Shown: piece by piece, positions 34,018 through 45,538 of the stretch | How positions within the stretch are numbered: position 1 is the stretch's first letter | Layout of the letters: each line of letters begins with the position of its first letter | NCBI RefSeq assembly: GCF_042186555.1 | Contig: NC_133326.1 | Span: 101,247,452-101,311,451 of the forward strand | Origin: Aquarana catesbeiana | Lineage: Eukaryota; Chordata; Amphibia; Anura; Ranidae | Reading direction: 5' to 3' | Length of the DNA: 64,000 nt | The notes under the pieces: model-generated | The model's database searches: none | What the model was told of the DNA's origin: nothing | Seen by the model: the letters and a program-made list of their open reading frames with translations, nothing else | Program-made: the position numbers and the translations under genes

Positions 34018-35420
34018 CACCCAAATGACCCCATTTTGGAAAGTAGACACCCCAAGGAAATTGCTGAGAGGCATGTTGAGCCCATTAAATATTAAATTTT
34101 TTTGTCCAAAGTGATTGAATAATGATAAAAAGAAAAATTACTAAAAGTTGTCACTAAATGATATATTGCTCACACATGCCATTGTTATATGTGAAATTGC
34201 GCCCCAAAATACATTTAGCTGCTTCTCCTGAGTATGGGGATACCACATGTGTGCGACTTTTTGGGAGCCTAGCCACGTACGGGGCCCTGAAAACCAAGCA
34301 CCGCCTTCAGGATTTCTAAGGGCGTAAATTTTTGATTTCACTCCTCACTACCTATCACAGTTTTGAAGGCCATAAAATTCCAAGATGGCACAAAACCCCC
34401 CAAATGACCCCATTTTGGAAAGTAGACCCCCCAAGCTATTTGCTGAGAGGCATGTTGAGTCCATGGAATATTTTATATTTTGCCAGAAGTTGCAGGAAAG
34501 TGACAAACTTTTTTTTTTTTTTTGCACAAAGTTGTCACTAAATTATATATTGCTCACATAGGCCATGGGCTATGTGGAATTGCACCCCAAAATACATTCT
34601 GCTGATTCTCCTGAGTATGGGGATACCACATGTGTGGGACTTTTTAGGAGCCTATCCACGTACGGAGCCCCAAAATCCAAGCACCGCCTTCAGGATTTCT
34701 AAGGGCGTAAATTTTTGATTTCACTCCTCACTACCTATCACAGTTTTAAAGGCCATAAAATGTCCAGATGGCACAAACCCCCCCCAAATGACCCCATTTT
34801 GGAAAGTAGACACCCCCAGATATTTGCTGAGAGGCATGTTGAGTCCATGGAATATTTTATATTTTGACACAAGTTGCGGGAAAGTGACAAATGTTTTTTT
34901 TTTTTTTTGTTTTGTTTTTTTGCACAAAGCTGTCACTAAATGATATATTGCTCAAACATGCCATGGGCAAATGTGGAATTACACCCCAAAATACATTCTG
35001 CTGCTTCTCCTGAGTATGGGGATACCACATGTGTGGGACTTTTTGGGAGCCTAGCTGCATACCGGGCCCCGAAAACCAATCACTGCCTTCAGGATTTCTA
35101 AGGGTGTAAATTTTTGATTCACTCCTCACTACCTATCACAGTTTCGAAGGCCATAAAATGCCAAGATAGCACAAACCCCCCCAAATGACCCCATTTTGGA
35201 AAGTAGACACCCCAAACTATTTGCTGAGAGGCATGGTGAGTATTTTGCAGCTCTCATTTGTTTTTGAAAATGAAGAAAGACAAGAAAAATGTTTTTTTTT
35301 TCTTTTTTCAATTTTCAAAACTTTGTGACAAAAAGTGAGGTCTGCAAAATACTCACTATACCTCTCAGCAAATAGCTTGGGGTGTCTACTTTCCAAAATG
35401 GGGTCATTTGGGAGGGGGGG
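34018..35420. repeat. Tandem repeats of 380-400 bp inside the piggyBac element
   Basis: The string CAAATGACCCCATTTTGGAA recurs at about 34022, 34400, 34785 and 35182. Each is followed by AAAGTAGACACCCC, a GCTGAGAGGCATG block, ATATATTGCTCA and a GGGATACCACATGTG block. The last part, from about 35230, is inverted relative to the rest. The fragment at 8344-11618 carries the same repeats, in diverged and rearranged order. Confidence 0.8.
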
Positions 35421-37523
35421 GGTTGAACTGTCCTGGCATTTTATGCACAACATTTAGAAGCTTATGTCACACATCACCCACTCTTCTAACCACTTGAAGA
35501 CAAAGCCCTTTCTGACACTTTTTGTTTACAAGAAAATTACTTTGAACCCCCAAACATTCTATTTTTTTAAAGCAAATACCCTACAGATTAAAATGGTGGG
35601 TGTTTCATTTTTTTTTCACATAGTATTTGCGCAGCGATTTTTCAAACGCATTTTTTGGGGAAAAAACACACTTTTTTAAATTTAAATGCACTAAAACACA
35701 CTATATTGCCCAAATGTTTGATGGAATAAAAAAGATGATCTTAGGCTTAGTACTTGGATACCAAACACGACATGCTTTAAAATTGCGCACAAACGAAAAC
35801 ATTTTTAAAAGCCTTTACAGGTTACCACTTTAGATTTACAGAGGAGGTCTACTGCTAAAATTATTGCCCTCGATCTGACCTTCGCAGTGATACCTCACAT
35901 GCATGGTGCAATTGCTGTTTACATTTGACGCCAGACCGACGCTTGCGTTCGCCTTTGCGCAAGAGCAGGGGGGGGGGGCACGGGTGCTTTTTTTTTTTTT
36001 TTTTTATTCTTTTTTTGCTTTTTTATCTTATTTTTAAACTGTTCCTTTCATTTTTTTTTTAAATCATTTTTATTGTTATCTCAGGGAATGTAAATATTCC
36101 CTATGATAGCAATAGGTAGTGACAGGTACACTTTTTTGAAAAACCCTAGATCTCTCCTCTGCCCTCAAAGCATCTGACCACACCAAGATCGATGTGATAA
36201 AATGCTTTCCCAATTTCCCAATGGCGCTGTTTAGATCCGGCAAAATCTAAGTCATGAAATGCTCGCAGCTTCCGGTTTCTTAGGCCATAGAGATGTTTGG
36301 AGCCATTCTGGTCTCTGATCAGCTCTATGGTCAGCTGGCTGAATCACCGGCTGCATTCTTAGGTTCCCTGTTGGGACAGGAGAGCCAGAGAAAAACATGG
36401 AAGACGGTGGGGGGCATTCCCTCCCACTGCTTGTAAAAGCAGTCTAGAGGCTAATTAGCTGCTAGGATTGCTTTTACATTCAGCCGCTGGCTGAAAAGAA
36501 TGATACCAAGATGATACCTAAACCTGCAGGCATCATTCTGGTATAACCACTCAAAGTCCAGCAACATACCAGTACGTTGCTGGTCCTTGTTGGGCATATA
36601 TTGTAAACTTTTTTATCATGCAGCCTGTGGGCTGAACGAAAAAAAAAGATTGATCGGTGGGTATGCCCACCATTAGAATACCTCCCTTCATCCACCCACT
36701 TCTAACGATGGGCATACATGCACCGTTTATATATGCTGAAGCATGGGGGCATCCGCCCCAAAAGGTAGCAGCAAATCGCTCCTCCGCCCCTGCTGCCCCC
36801 ATGCTTTGGCATATATGCTCTTTTTTTTAACTGTGGTGGTGAAACCACCTCCTACAGCGCTGGAGTCATGGCTTTATGTATCGTGGGAGCAAACGCTGTT
36901 GCTGTCAAGATGAATAAATCTGCGCTGCAACTGAATGGCGTACCTGCTAAGCAAAAGATGGTTAACAATAAAACAAAATAACATTACAGTATAACAGTAA
37001 GACTTACCATACCTGCAAAGCAAATACATAAAAAACATAGTAAAAAATAAAACATTTTTTTAACGCAACCTGTGCCTAAAATATATATCTGCCGAGGCAT
37101 GGAGTCATGGCTTTATGTATCGTGGGAGCAAACACTGTTGCTGTCAAGATAAATAAATGCACTCTGCAGCTGAATGACGTACCTGAAAACATGGTTAACA
37201 ATAAAATACAGTAAACAGTAAAGTATAAAAAAATTGCATACCTATAAAGCAAACATGATAAAACATAATAACAATAAAACATTGCAGAATAGAATACAGT
37301 AAAAAAGAGCAGAACAATAGAGAGAGGATAGAGAGAGAACAATAAAACAACAAGTATTTTTGGCTTTTTTATTTTATATATATATTTTTTTTTTTTACAC
37401 TTTTTTTTGTAACTGTAACTTTTGTAACTGTAACCAGTAACAGGTTCGGGTCTCTCAAAATGCGATGGCATCTTGGGAGACCCTGTGAAAGTGTGCCTAG
37501 TCTGTGCAGTGCTGTACCCTATG

Positions 37524-39471
37524 CTAATACTCAACTAGTGTATGGTAGCGTTCAAAACATTCACCAATGCAAAGACCAGGATCGTCAGGACAGGAGGGAC
37601 AATAATAGCGGGTGTCACGCCTATATCCGCGCTTGCTGCAGACACGACATCTTTTTTATGGGGCTCGTTGGGTAGGGGTACTCGGGAGGACATAACGAAA
37701 ATGCCTCTCATGCAGCCGGCTTACTGCATTTGGTTGGGGAAGGTGAGGTGGAGCACCGTCTGTAAACAGAAGGGCTCTGACGATCTCTTCCTGGAATTTA
37801 AGGAAGAATCCAGCCTGTCCTGGAGCTCTGTATAGCACATAAGCGTTCAGCAAAGCCAATTGAAATAAATAAACAGACACTTTCTTGTACCAGCATCTGG
37901 CCTTACGGTACGGCGCCAACAACTGGTCGTTGAGGTCCACCTCTCCCATATTTTGGTTATATTGGTGGACACAGAGGGGTTTCTCTACAACACCAGTCGC
38001 CGTAGTAATTTGGACCGTCGTGTCTGCATGAAGGAAGGTAAGAACAAAAACATTCTTATTATCCCTCCACTTCATAGCGAGCAAATTATTACACTGCAAG
38101 CAGGCTCTCTCCCCCAGCCTGAGACAGGAATCTACAAGTCGCTGAGGAAAGCCCCGGCGATTAGGTCGCACGGTGCCACGTGCTCCAATCTGATGATCAA
38201 ACAAGTGACTAAAAAGTGGCACGCTCGTGTAATAATTATCCACATATAAGTGGTACCCTTTCCAGAATAAGGGTGACACCAAGTCCCACACAATCTTGCC
38301 AGCGCTTCCTATGTAGTCAGGGCAGTTTGTCGGCTCTACGTGACTATCTTTTCCCTCGTAAACCATAAAACTACAAGTATAGCCTGTGGCCCTGTCACAG
38401 AGCTTATACATCTTGACCCCGTATCTGGCACGCTTGCTGGGAAGGTATTGTTTGAATGACAAGCGGCCAGAAAACTTAATCAGGGACTCATCAATGCAAA
38501 CAACTTGATGGGGAGTAAACAAGTCTGCAAAATGTTGGTTGAAGTGGTTTACGAGGAGCCGAATTTTGTAGAGCCGATCGTATCCAGGGTCTCCACGAGG
38601 ACAACAGAGTTCATTGTCATTGAAGTGCATGAACCGCAAGATCTGCTCGTATCGTGCCCTGGTCATGGAGGCAGAGAACACAAGCATATGGTGAATTGGG
38701 TCAGTGGACCAATATGACCGCAACTCACTCTTTTTAGTTATGCCCATGTTGAGGGAAAGGTCCAGAAAGAGCTTAAATTCAGAAACCGTAATTGATCTCC
38801 AATCTCTGGCAAGGGAGGACGGGGGAATAGTGGCGATGTGTTGACCAGCGTAAAAATTGCTTCGGTCCACACTAGATCTATAGAGGTCTTCGGTGAAAAA
38901 CAGCGAATAAAAATCAAGTGACGTAAAATCAACTGTTTCCACATGAATGCCGGGTTGGCCAGTGAATGGGAGAAGTACGGGTGCTGCAGAAGTGGTGGGT
39001 TCCCAATTAGGATTGGAGAATGCAGCAGGAAGGGCACTATGGGCACAACAGGCCTGTGTTTGTCTTCTTGGTGGCAGCGGGACACTACTTGTGCTTGCCA
39101 CCTCACCTGCTTGAACTGCACTTATGGGACTCGCCACATCACCACGTGATACTGCAGTACTGCATGTACGACCAGGGTGTACTAGGCCGCTGGTGCTTGC
39201 CAGTTAACCACAAAGGAATTGTACTGCTCTGCTCCATACGAGGTACCTGCGGTTCTTGCACATCAACGACAGAAGAGGAAGTTCGGGGTCTGGTACGCCT
39301 GACCTTGGCAGGGACCACAACTCTGTTGTCAGAGCTATCTGTCATGGAGCCGCTGTCGTCTACAGGATCGTATTCTGAGCCTGAATCTGACAGATGAGTG
39401 ACTTCCTCTTCACTATCCGTCATGCTCAGAAACGTGTAGGCCTCTTCACTAGTGTACCTTCGATTTGCCAT
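37524..39471 (-). pseudogene. piggyBac transposase, one frameshift and one premature stop
   Basis: Starts MANRRYTSEEAY (39471) with a Ser/Asp-rich acidic N-terminus; the frame shifts around 39215-39230. The core (to 37656) keeps the DDE-type aspartate triad expected in this family: CIDESLIKFSGRL, HLYVDNYYTSVPL and QNMGEVDLNDQL. A TAA at about 37657 ends the frame early. The same frame continues beyond it as the Cys-rich C-terminal finger (KRCRVCSKRGYRR, YYCPSCPDDPGLC, CFERYHTL) to a TAG at 37524-37526. The finger is a DNA-binding module of piggyBac transposases. Two small lesions only, so the copy died recently. About 650 residues in all, close to the family's usual 580-650. Confidence 0.85.
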
Positions 39472-40833
39472 TTTGGGCTCTAAATTTAGTGGTACACTAG
39501 TGAGACTCACAGGTAAAAAAGCTCCTGACTGTTAGCGACTGTATCAAAACGCTACCAAAAAACTGTTAGCGATCGCAGGGATCAGGCCTGACTCTGTAAA
39601 CTCTGCAGTTATGTGTGTTTAGTGTTTTGTAAGCGACAGTGATCGATCGATACTGCACTTGGGTGGGCTGGGCCGAGGCGCAAAATGCAGGTGCTAGCAG
39701 GTATCTGGGCTGATCCCGCTAACACTGTGTTTTTGGGAACCCTAAACTGCTGGGGACGCTAGTATAGATCTGATCAGATCAGATATTGATCCGTTCAGAT
39801 ACTATACCACTAAGGGAGGTGTATGCTGCGTGCGTGGGTGTTAGCAGTACTGGCACTAACCTGACGCTCCCTGGGGCGACTCAGACCCTATCTGACCCTA
39901 AAGCCTAACTTATATCACCGCCGGGCGATCAGGGGGTTAAACCTTTATTAGGTAATAAACGGCAGGTACCCTGAAACTATAAAAAACAAACTAACTAACC
40001 AGCGTCACCCGTAACAGTTATACGGTGATCAGTGGTGAAAGGGTTAACTAGGGGGCAATCAGGGGGTTAAAACCTTTATTAGGTAGTATATGGGGGTCCC
40101 TGACGCTATAAAACGCTGACAAACCTAAATACTTACCTCCCTAACTAGCGTCATCTATGACACTAATACAGCGATCAGAAAAACGATCGCTTAGTGACAC
40201 TGGCGACGGGGGGTGATCACGGGTTAAACCTTTATTAGGGGGGGTTAGGGGGGGTATCTTAGACCTAAAGGGGGCTAACACTAACTGCTCTACCACTTAT
40301 AACTGTCACAAACTGACACCAATGCAATAATCAGTAAAAAAAAAAAAAAATGCTATTGGTGTCACTATGACAGGGTGTACAGGGGGGTGATCGGGGGGTG
40401 ATAGGGGGTGAAAAGTGTGCCTAGAATGTTCTACTGTACGTGTGGTGTTGGTGCACTTACTTGGATGTCTTCTCTCCTCGGCGCCGGAACGAAAAAGACT
40501 GACACAAGGAGAGATGACATCACTTCCTCTGCCGCTGCTTACATTACAGAGGCAGAGGAAGATTGTCATTCGTTGGGTGCGATCGTGAGGGGGTGGCCAC
40601 GAATGATTGGCCTCCCCCTCAGCATTGATCGCTCCCCTAATGACTGCCTCGGGCACTGGGGGGATGGGATGCCAGGTACGTGATTTTGCCTGCCCGTGCC
40701 ATTCTGACGCAGTATATCTGCGCTAGGCGGTCAGCAAGTGGTTAATAACCTCATTGAGGACTGAGTGCAATATCACGGAGCAGGAGCACTTTATTTATAG
40801 TGTTTATATGTTGTTATGCTTTAGACATTTATG

Positions 40834-40834
<1 letters not shown>

Positions 40835-40920
<86 letters not shown>
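40835..40920. repeat. (TA)n microsatellite, about 43 units
   Basis: Uninterrupted alternating TA, in the right arm of the foldback element. The matching point of the left arm (near 32490) has only a few alternating bases. Confidence 0.95.
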
Positions 40921-40923
<3 letters not shown>

Positions 40924-40995
40924 TTTACTGGATTCATATATTTATATAGTATTGGTTCCATATTTATCAGCGCTGCACAGTGTGTTATATAGATT

Positions 40996-41548
40996 GCATT
41001 ATCACCATCTGGGGAATTGTGGGAAGTGCAGGCAGCTGATTATAGTTATATCTCCTGTGTTTATTTTAGGTTAATTTAGGCTTAGTGTGGCAGCTCACAA
41101 GGCTTTTACCCATTGTTCACTCTGTCAGGTAACCACTCCTTGTGGGAGCCTGGTCGAAGTTGGAAGGGGTATGGACCTTAATGGATTTCTGCTGCCAGTC
41201 ATGAATTCACTGTCTGTTGTAGATTATTGCTACCAAATTATGGATTTACTGCCAAAAATAGATTCTAGTCAGGAATGTGTGTTGGAGATGTCTTGAGGAA
41301 CCCCACATACTGGGGCTATCCTTGCGGCACAAAGTTCCTACGGACCTAGCCTGGGAGTCACGAGTGATGAAGTGAACTTTTTTTTAAAAGTAGAGGGCAG
41401 CAGACCCCTTATATGTAACATAGAATGCATATACTGTATGCATCTAAATTTGTGTGTCTCTGTACCAGAGTGATGTGTATGTATCTGAGTGTATGCACAG
41501 TATTTATCTGAGTGTGTATGTATAGTACGTATTAGAATATGGGTGATG
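40996..41548. other. No gene recognised
   Basis: Probably gypsy internal or older repeat DNA; from 41450 it contains a run of diverged GTGTATGTATCTGAGTG-like short repeats. A 69-codon frame at 41087 has no domain. Confidence 0.35.
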
Positions 41549-42257
41549 ATGGACTTCCTTACAGTCTCCAGTTCCCCCTCTGGGTTCAGCTATGCTCTAG
41601 TCTTTGTGGACCACTTTACAAAGTTCGCTGTGGTAGCGCTCACCTAGGATCAGACAGCCGTGACCACAGCTAAACTGTTTTAGGAGCATGTGGTTCAACA
41701 GTATGGGTACTCTAAACGCATATTCTTAGACCAAGGCCCAAAATTTGAGTCACAGATACTGACTGAGCTATGCCATTTCAGTGGTTCCTGGAAGTCAAAT
41801 ACCACCCCTTACCAGACTTAGGGTAATGGAGAATGTGAGCGTTTCAACTGTACCCTGCTGGAAATGTTACAGATTCTAAAACGGGGCCACCAAAACCATT
41901 GGAACCAGCGTGTGGGGGCCATGGTGTGAGCCTACAACAATACGGTGCGTAGGGCTACTGGTCATACACCATTCTTTCTGATGTTCCGACACTATGGCTG
42001 ACTGGCAGCAGACCTCTTGCTACACTCCCCAGAACACCTCACATCCCGCACACCCAGTGAGTGGGTGCAAGACCAGTGAGATAGGCTACAGAAAGCTAAG
42101 CAAATAGTCCTGGACAGGCATAAAGACTTGGCAGATGACACTGTCATGTACGAACTACCACTGCGACCGGGAGACTGACTGTTGGTAAAAAATCCAAAAT
42201 GGGAAAGAGCCAGAAAATTGGAACCTAAGTGGCAGCACACCCCCTATCAAGGTGGAC
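41549..42257 (+). pseudogene. Ty3/gypsy integrase core and C-terminal part, seven in-frame stops and no frameshift
   Basis: A single frame runs from MDFLTVSSSPSG to the MITE at 42258. The DD35E core is visible: the first Asp in LVFVDHFTKFAVV, the second in FLDQGPKFES, and the Glu in GNGECERFN 35 residues later. AYNNTVRRATGHTPFFLMF and RPGD.LLVKNPKW follow as expected for gypsy integrases. Seven codons are stops: one after ALT (41645-41647) and others at sites where Trp, Gln or Arg would be expected. Integrases insert element cDNA into the chromosome; this one cannot be made whole. The element continues beyond the later insertions, probably to 55613. Confidence 0.85.
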
Positions 42258-42541
42258 CAGACTTTCTCAACCTTTTCAACATGGAGGAATCCTTAAAATA
42301 ACCTTTCAGTCTCAGGGAACCCCTGTTAAAAATGTCCATATCTACAACTCATGATACATTGGTGCGATGATCAGTGGAAGAGTGCTTCTTACATCTGTGG
42401 TCTTCGGGAAGAATCCCCCCCCCCCTACAGATAGCTTAAAATATCATTGGTGTCACTGGGAACTTATCTGAGAGGTAAAAATTGGTCATTGCTCAAAGAA
42501 CCCTTAGCAGCCAGTGGAGGAACCCTGGTTAAGAAACCCTG
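42258..42541. mobile_element. hAT MITE (Charlie-like ends), 284 bp
   Basis: Ends CAGACTTTCTCAACC and GGTTAAGAAACCCTG, with a perfect 8-bp duplication AGGTGGAC at 42250-42257 and 42542-42549. The termini resemble the CAG.G.TTCTCAACC pattern of hAT-Charlie elements. It is inserted in the gypsy integrase C-terminal region. There is no coding capacity. Confidence 0.9.
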
Positions 42542-42549
42542 AGGTGGAC

Positions 42550-42833
42550 AAACAGCCTTTCTGTAAGAGAAGCTCGGTACACTTTGGAACGAGAAGGCTG
42601 GTTCATGCTCATACTTATGTGCATGCTCATACTTCTGAGCAAAAACTCAATCCAAAACAGGCATTGTCACACAAACACATTGTCAAATGTATTAGCGCGT
42701 GGAGAAAACATGCAACCACATACAAGCACTGGCACCAAACAGCCTATTTAAGCTGGACTCTGATATGGATGGATTGCTGAGTGCTCTTCAGCTAGTTCCT
42801 GATTTACCTGAGCCCTGCCCAACTGTTGATAAC
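42550..42833 (+). other. Gypsy-derived DNA between two insertions
   Basis: It follows the MITE and carries TATTTAAGC near 42747. No conserved protein motif is seen. It ends at the 8-bp duplication of the next hAT. Confidence 0.35.
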
Positions 42834-43439
42834 TAGATATGGGCGAACAGTTCGAGCCAAGCATAAGTTCGGCCTGTTCACCCATTCAGCGAACATCCAA
42901 ATTTACGTGTAGCTCGGAAGGATATTCACACTTCACAGTTCATTCTAGGGCCCTAATTGGATGAAGCCTTGCACCTAACCGCTGGTCAGGTGCAAGGCTT
43001 CGCCAATTAGCATTGCCAGAGCCAGGGGCGGACTGACCATTCAGGTACTCGGGCACTGACTGAGGGCCCAAGGTCAGGGGGGCCCCATGAGTGGCTCAGT
43101 CTGCCCCTGGATGTGCCCGCAGCTTATCATACAGGATAGGGGGAGTTAATGCACCATGGAGGCAGTGAGCTATGTCATTCCTGCCTACAGTTGATGAGGC
43201 TATATGAGAGGACTCGGGTGCTGGCCAGGATTAAAGAGCGATCATGGAGCCATGAGGATGATAGCAATGACAGGCACTCCGGCCACCGCTCCTCCTGGGG
43301 AATTCTGGAGAGGGGCGGGGCCACAGTATACATCCCTGCCACGGGGGAAAGCCAGTGAGAGAGCTGGAGACTGCAGTTAGGACAGAGTGGAGTCATGTCG
43401 GAGATAAACACCTGACCTGCACTGTGTAATCACAGCAGT

Positions 43440-44250
43440 TTAGTATGTCAGTGAGAATAATGTTCCTTTCATTGGTGGTCAGCGGAAAGAATGTTCCTTA
43501 CATTGGTGGTGGTCAGTAAAAAGAATGTTCCTTACATTGGTGGTGGTCAGTGAAAAGAATGCTCCTTACATTGGTGGTGGTCCGTGAGAAGAATGTTTCT
43601 TACATTGGTGATCAGTGGTGGGAAGAATGCTCCTTACATTGGTGGTCAGTGAGAATAATGTTCCTTACATTGGTGGTCAGCGGAAAGAATGTTCCTTACA
43701 TTGGTGGTCAGAGAGAATAATATGTTTATTAAATTTTATGGTCAGTGAGAATAATGTTCCTTACATTGGTGGTCAGCAGAAAGAATGTTTCTTACATTGG
43801 TGGTCAGCGGAAAGAATGTTCCTTACATTGGTGGTCATTGAGAAGAATGTTCCTCACATTGGTGGTCAGAGAGAAGAATGTTCCTCACATTGGTGGTCAG
43901 AGAGAATAATGTTTCTTAGATTGGTGGTCAGAGAGAATAATGTTTTTTACATTGGTGGTCAGAGAGAATAATGTTTCTTACATTGGTGGTCAACGGGAAT
44001 TATGCTCCTTACGTTGGTGGCCTGTAGAAAGAATGTCCCTTACAGTGGTGATCAGTGGGAAGAATGCCCCTTACATTGGTGGTCAGTGGGAAGAATGTCC
44101 CTTACATTGGTGGTCAGTGGGAAGAATGGCCCTTACATTGGTGGTCAGTGGGAAGAATGCCCCTTACATTGGTGGTCAGTGGGAAGAATGCCCCTTACAT
44201 TGGTGGTCAGTGGGAAGAATGCCCCTTACATTGGTGGTCAGTGAACATGA
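43440..44250. repeat. 31-bp minisatellite, about 25 copies
   Basis: Unit GGTGGTCAGTGGGAAGAATG plus CCCCTTACATT. The first part of the array has variants of 34 bp with an extra GGT. The last seven units (44060-44240) are nearly identical, so the right side was amplified most recently. Open frames here come from the repeat. Confidence 0.95.
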
Positions 44251-44528
44251 TATAAAGTAAATAAAAATGATTTAAAAAAATGTAAAGCACACCCATGACA
44301 CGCTCTATATGAAAAGCTTTATGTAGGACGAGCACATGTATGTAAACAATAATGGCGCCACACATGTATGGTATCGTCGGGAACGTTGGAGTAAGAGCAA
44401 TTCTAGGGCTATAATTTTGTAACACGCTGGACAGAGCTTTTTATTTTTTGTATATTTTTTATCAAACTGTTCAGCTAAGAAGACATCTGTTGCACCTGTT
44501 ATATTGTGTTAATTTATGAATTCCTTAA

Positions 44529-45127
44529 AGTGGATGTAAACCCAATGTCATCCTTTCTAAACTACTGCCATAGGGGTTATCTATAAGGATATACATGTCT
44601 CCTGCATGTATCTTTACCTGTCAAATGTCTCCCCTCTGTCTGTTATTAGACCCGAAAAACTGCAGATTCTGTGGGTGGGTCTGTTGTCTGGAGCTCGGTG
44701 GGTGGAGTCGTGATGTCAGTAGACTCCCCGCCCACCTCTACACTCCCCTTATCAATATGCATTTTCTCCTGTGTATTTCTAACACTGAACTTCTGCTGAA
44801 CTTCTGCTATGATCTCTAACATCCAGTGAAAAGACAGGAAAGTAACCACATGACTTCAGCATGCCAAATCATGCTGAGGTGTGGAACAGCCAATCCTTGC
44901 AGAGCTGCTGAAGAAAGGAGTGGGGGAGGGAATTAAAAAATAATCCATGTCTTAGGCTAGTGCACGAGATTTATAAATCACCTGTCACTCACAGCAAGGG
45001 GGAGGATTTGACAAAGTTTTTCTCAGTTTATCAAGATTTCTCTCACTGAACAATAAAAGAGGATTGCTCAGAGATGCATTAACTCTGTGTGGCAAGACTG
45101 AGCTCAAATGATAGGAAATCTTATACT

Positions 45128-45180
<53 letters not shown>

Positions 45181-45201
45181 AAAATCGGGTTTACATCCAC
45201 T
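44529..45201. mobile_element. TTAA MITE with AGTGGATGTAAACCC ends, 673 bp
   Basis: TTAA at 44525-44528 and 45202-45205. The terminal repeats AGTGGATGTAAACCC and GGGTTTACATCCACT are perfect over 15 bp. It contains a (TA)n run at 45134-45175. It belongs to the same broad family as 29653-30038. Confidence 0.85.
45134..45175. repeat. (TA)n microsatellite
   Basis: About 21 uninterrupted TA units near the right end of the TTAA MITE. Confidence 0.9.
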
Positions 45202-45494
45202 TTAATTTTGGAAATGTACCATTGTTGCACTTTCTTTAATGCAAGTTTATTTTTCTTTACATTCTATAATAAATATTTATTTTGAACATAGTGCAGAGAA
45301 ATTCTGTGACGAACGCCTGTAGTGTGGGCAGTGCAATATGTAGGTGGGAAATTGTGTGGGTGTGGCTTAAGTGTGAGTGGAAACACGTGGGCGGGGACAG
45401 GGGGCCCCAGGATCTCCTATTGCCCAGGGGCCCCATGAGTTTTCAGTCTGCCCTCGGTCAGAGCCCTGATTGGACAAAGTGATGATTACTTTCT

Positions 45495-45538
45495 CCAATC
45501 ACAGCTCAGTACTTATAGTCCCACCCCACACTATAAAA
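45495..45538 (+). promoter_or_regulatory. Promoter of hAT copy 3 (CCAAT and TATA)
   Basis: CCAAT at 45495-45499 and TATAAAA at 45532-45538, in CCCCACACTATAAAAGC. Aligns with the promoter of copy 1 (8325-8281). The coding start lies about 430 bp downstream. No 107-bp leader repeat is present in this copy. Confidence 0.55.

Larger units (their letters stand above)
33413..40741 (-). mobile_element. piggyBac element, 7.3 kb
   Basis: Flanked by TTAA at 33409-33412 and 40742-40745, with termini CCACTTCAGCCCC and its approximate complement ...CAGCAAGTGG. The left arm of the host foldback (near 32580, GAGGTTATTAAACGAAACAA) gives the empty target with a single TTAA, which proves the insertion. The transposase lies on the minus strand with a 1.3-kb upstream region and an unusually long 4.1-kb downstream region full of tandem repeats. 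Typical piggyBac elements are 2-3 kb, so most of this length is repeat DNA. Confidence 0.9.
32408..40995. mobile_element. Foldback element, about 1.25 kb, carrying a 7.3-kb piggyBac insertion
   Basis: Left end AATCTATATAACACA and right end GTGTTATATAGATT are inverted. The left arm (32408 to about 32700) matches the right arm (about 33296-33408 joined to 40746-40995), including GCGCTGATAAATATGG, CAGTAAACACTA, GCTTGTGCTCCGTGA and CCTTGATGAGT. The piggyBac element splits the right arm. I could not find a convincing target-site duplication, so the class is open. Confidence 0.6.
43022..45458. mobile_element. hAT-like MITE nested in copy 3, with internal minisatellite
   Basis: Starts CAGGGGCGGACTGACC; the right end reads GGGGCCCCATGAG then CAGTCTGCCCTCGG, an imperfect complement. 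Flanks GCCAGAGC and GTCAGAGC differ at one of eight bases. Removing it joins the 5' flank of the hAT to GCCCTGATTGGACAAAG. No protein is encoded. Confidence 0.6.

Noticed and set aside
43615..44260. Repetitive open frames (PYIGGQWEE-type)
   Set aside because: Products of the 31-bp minisatellite; adjacent frames give the same pattern.
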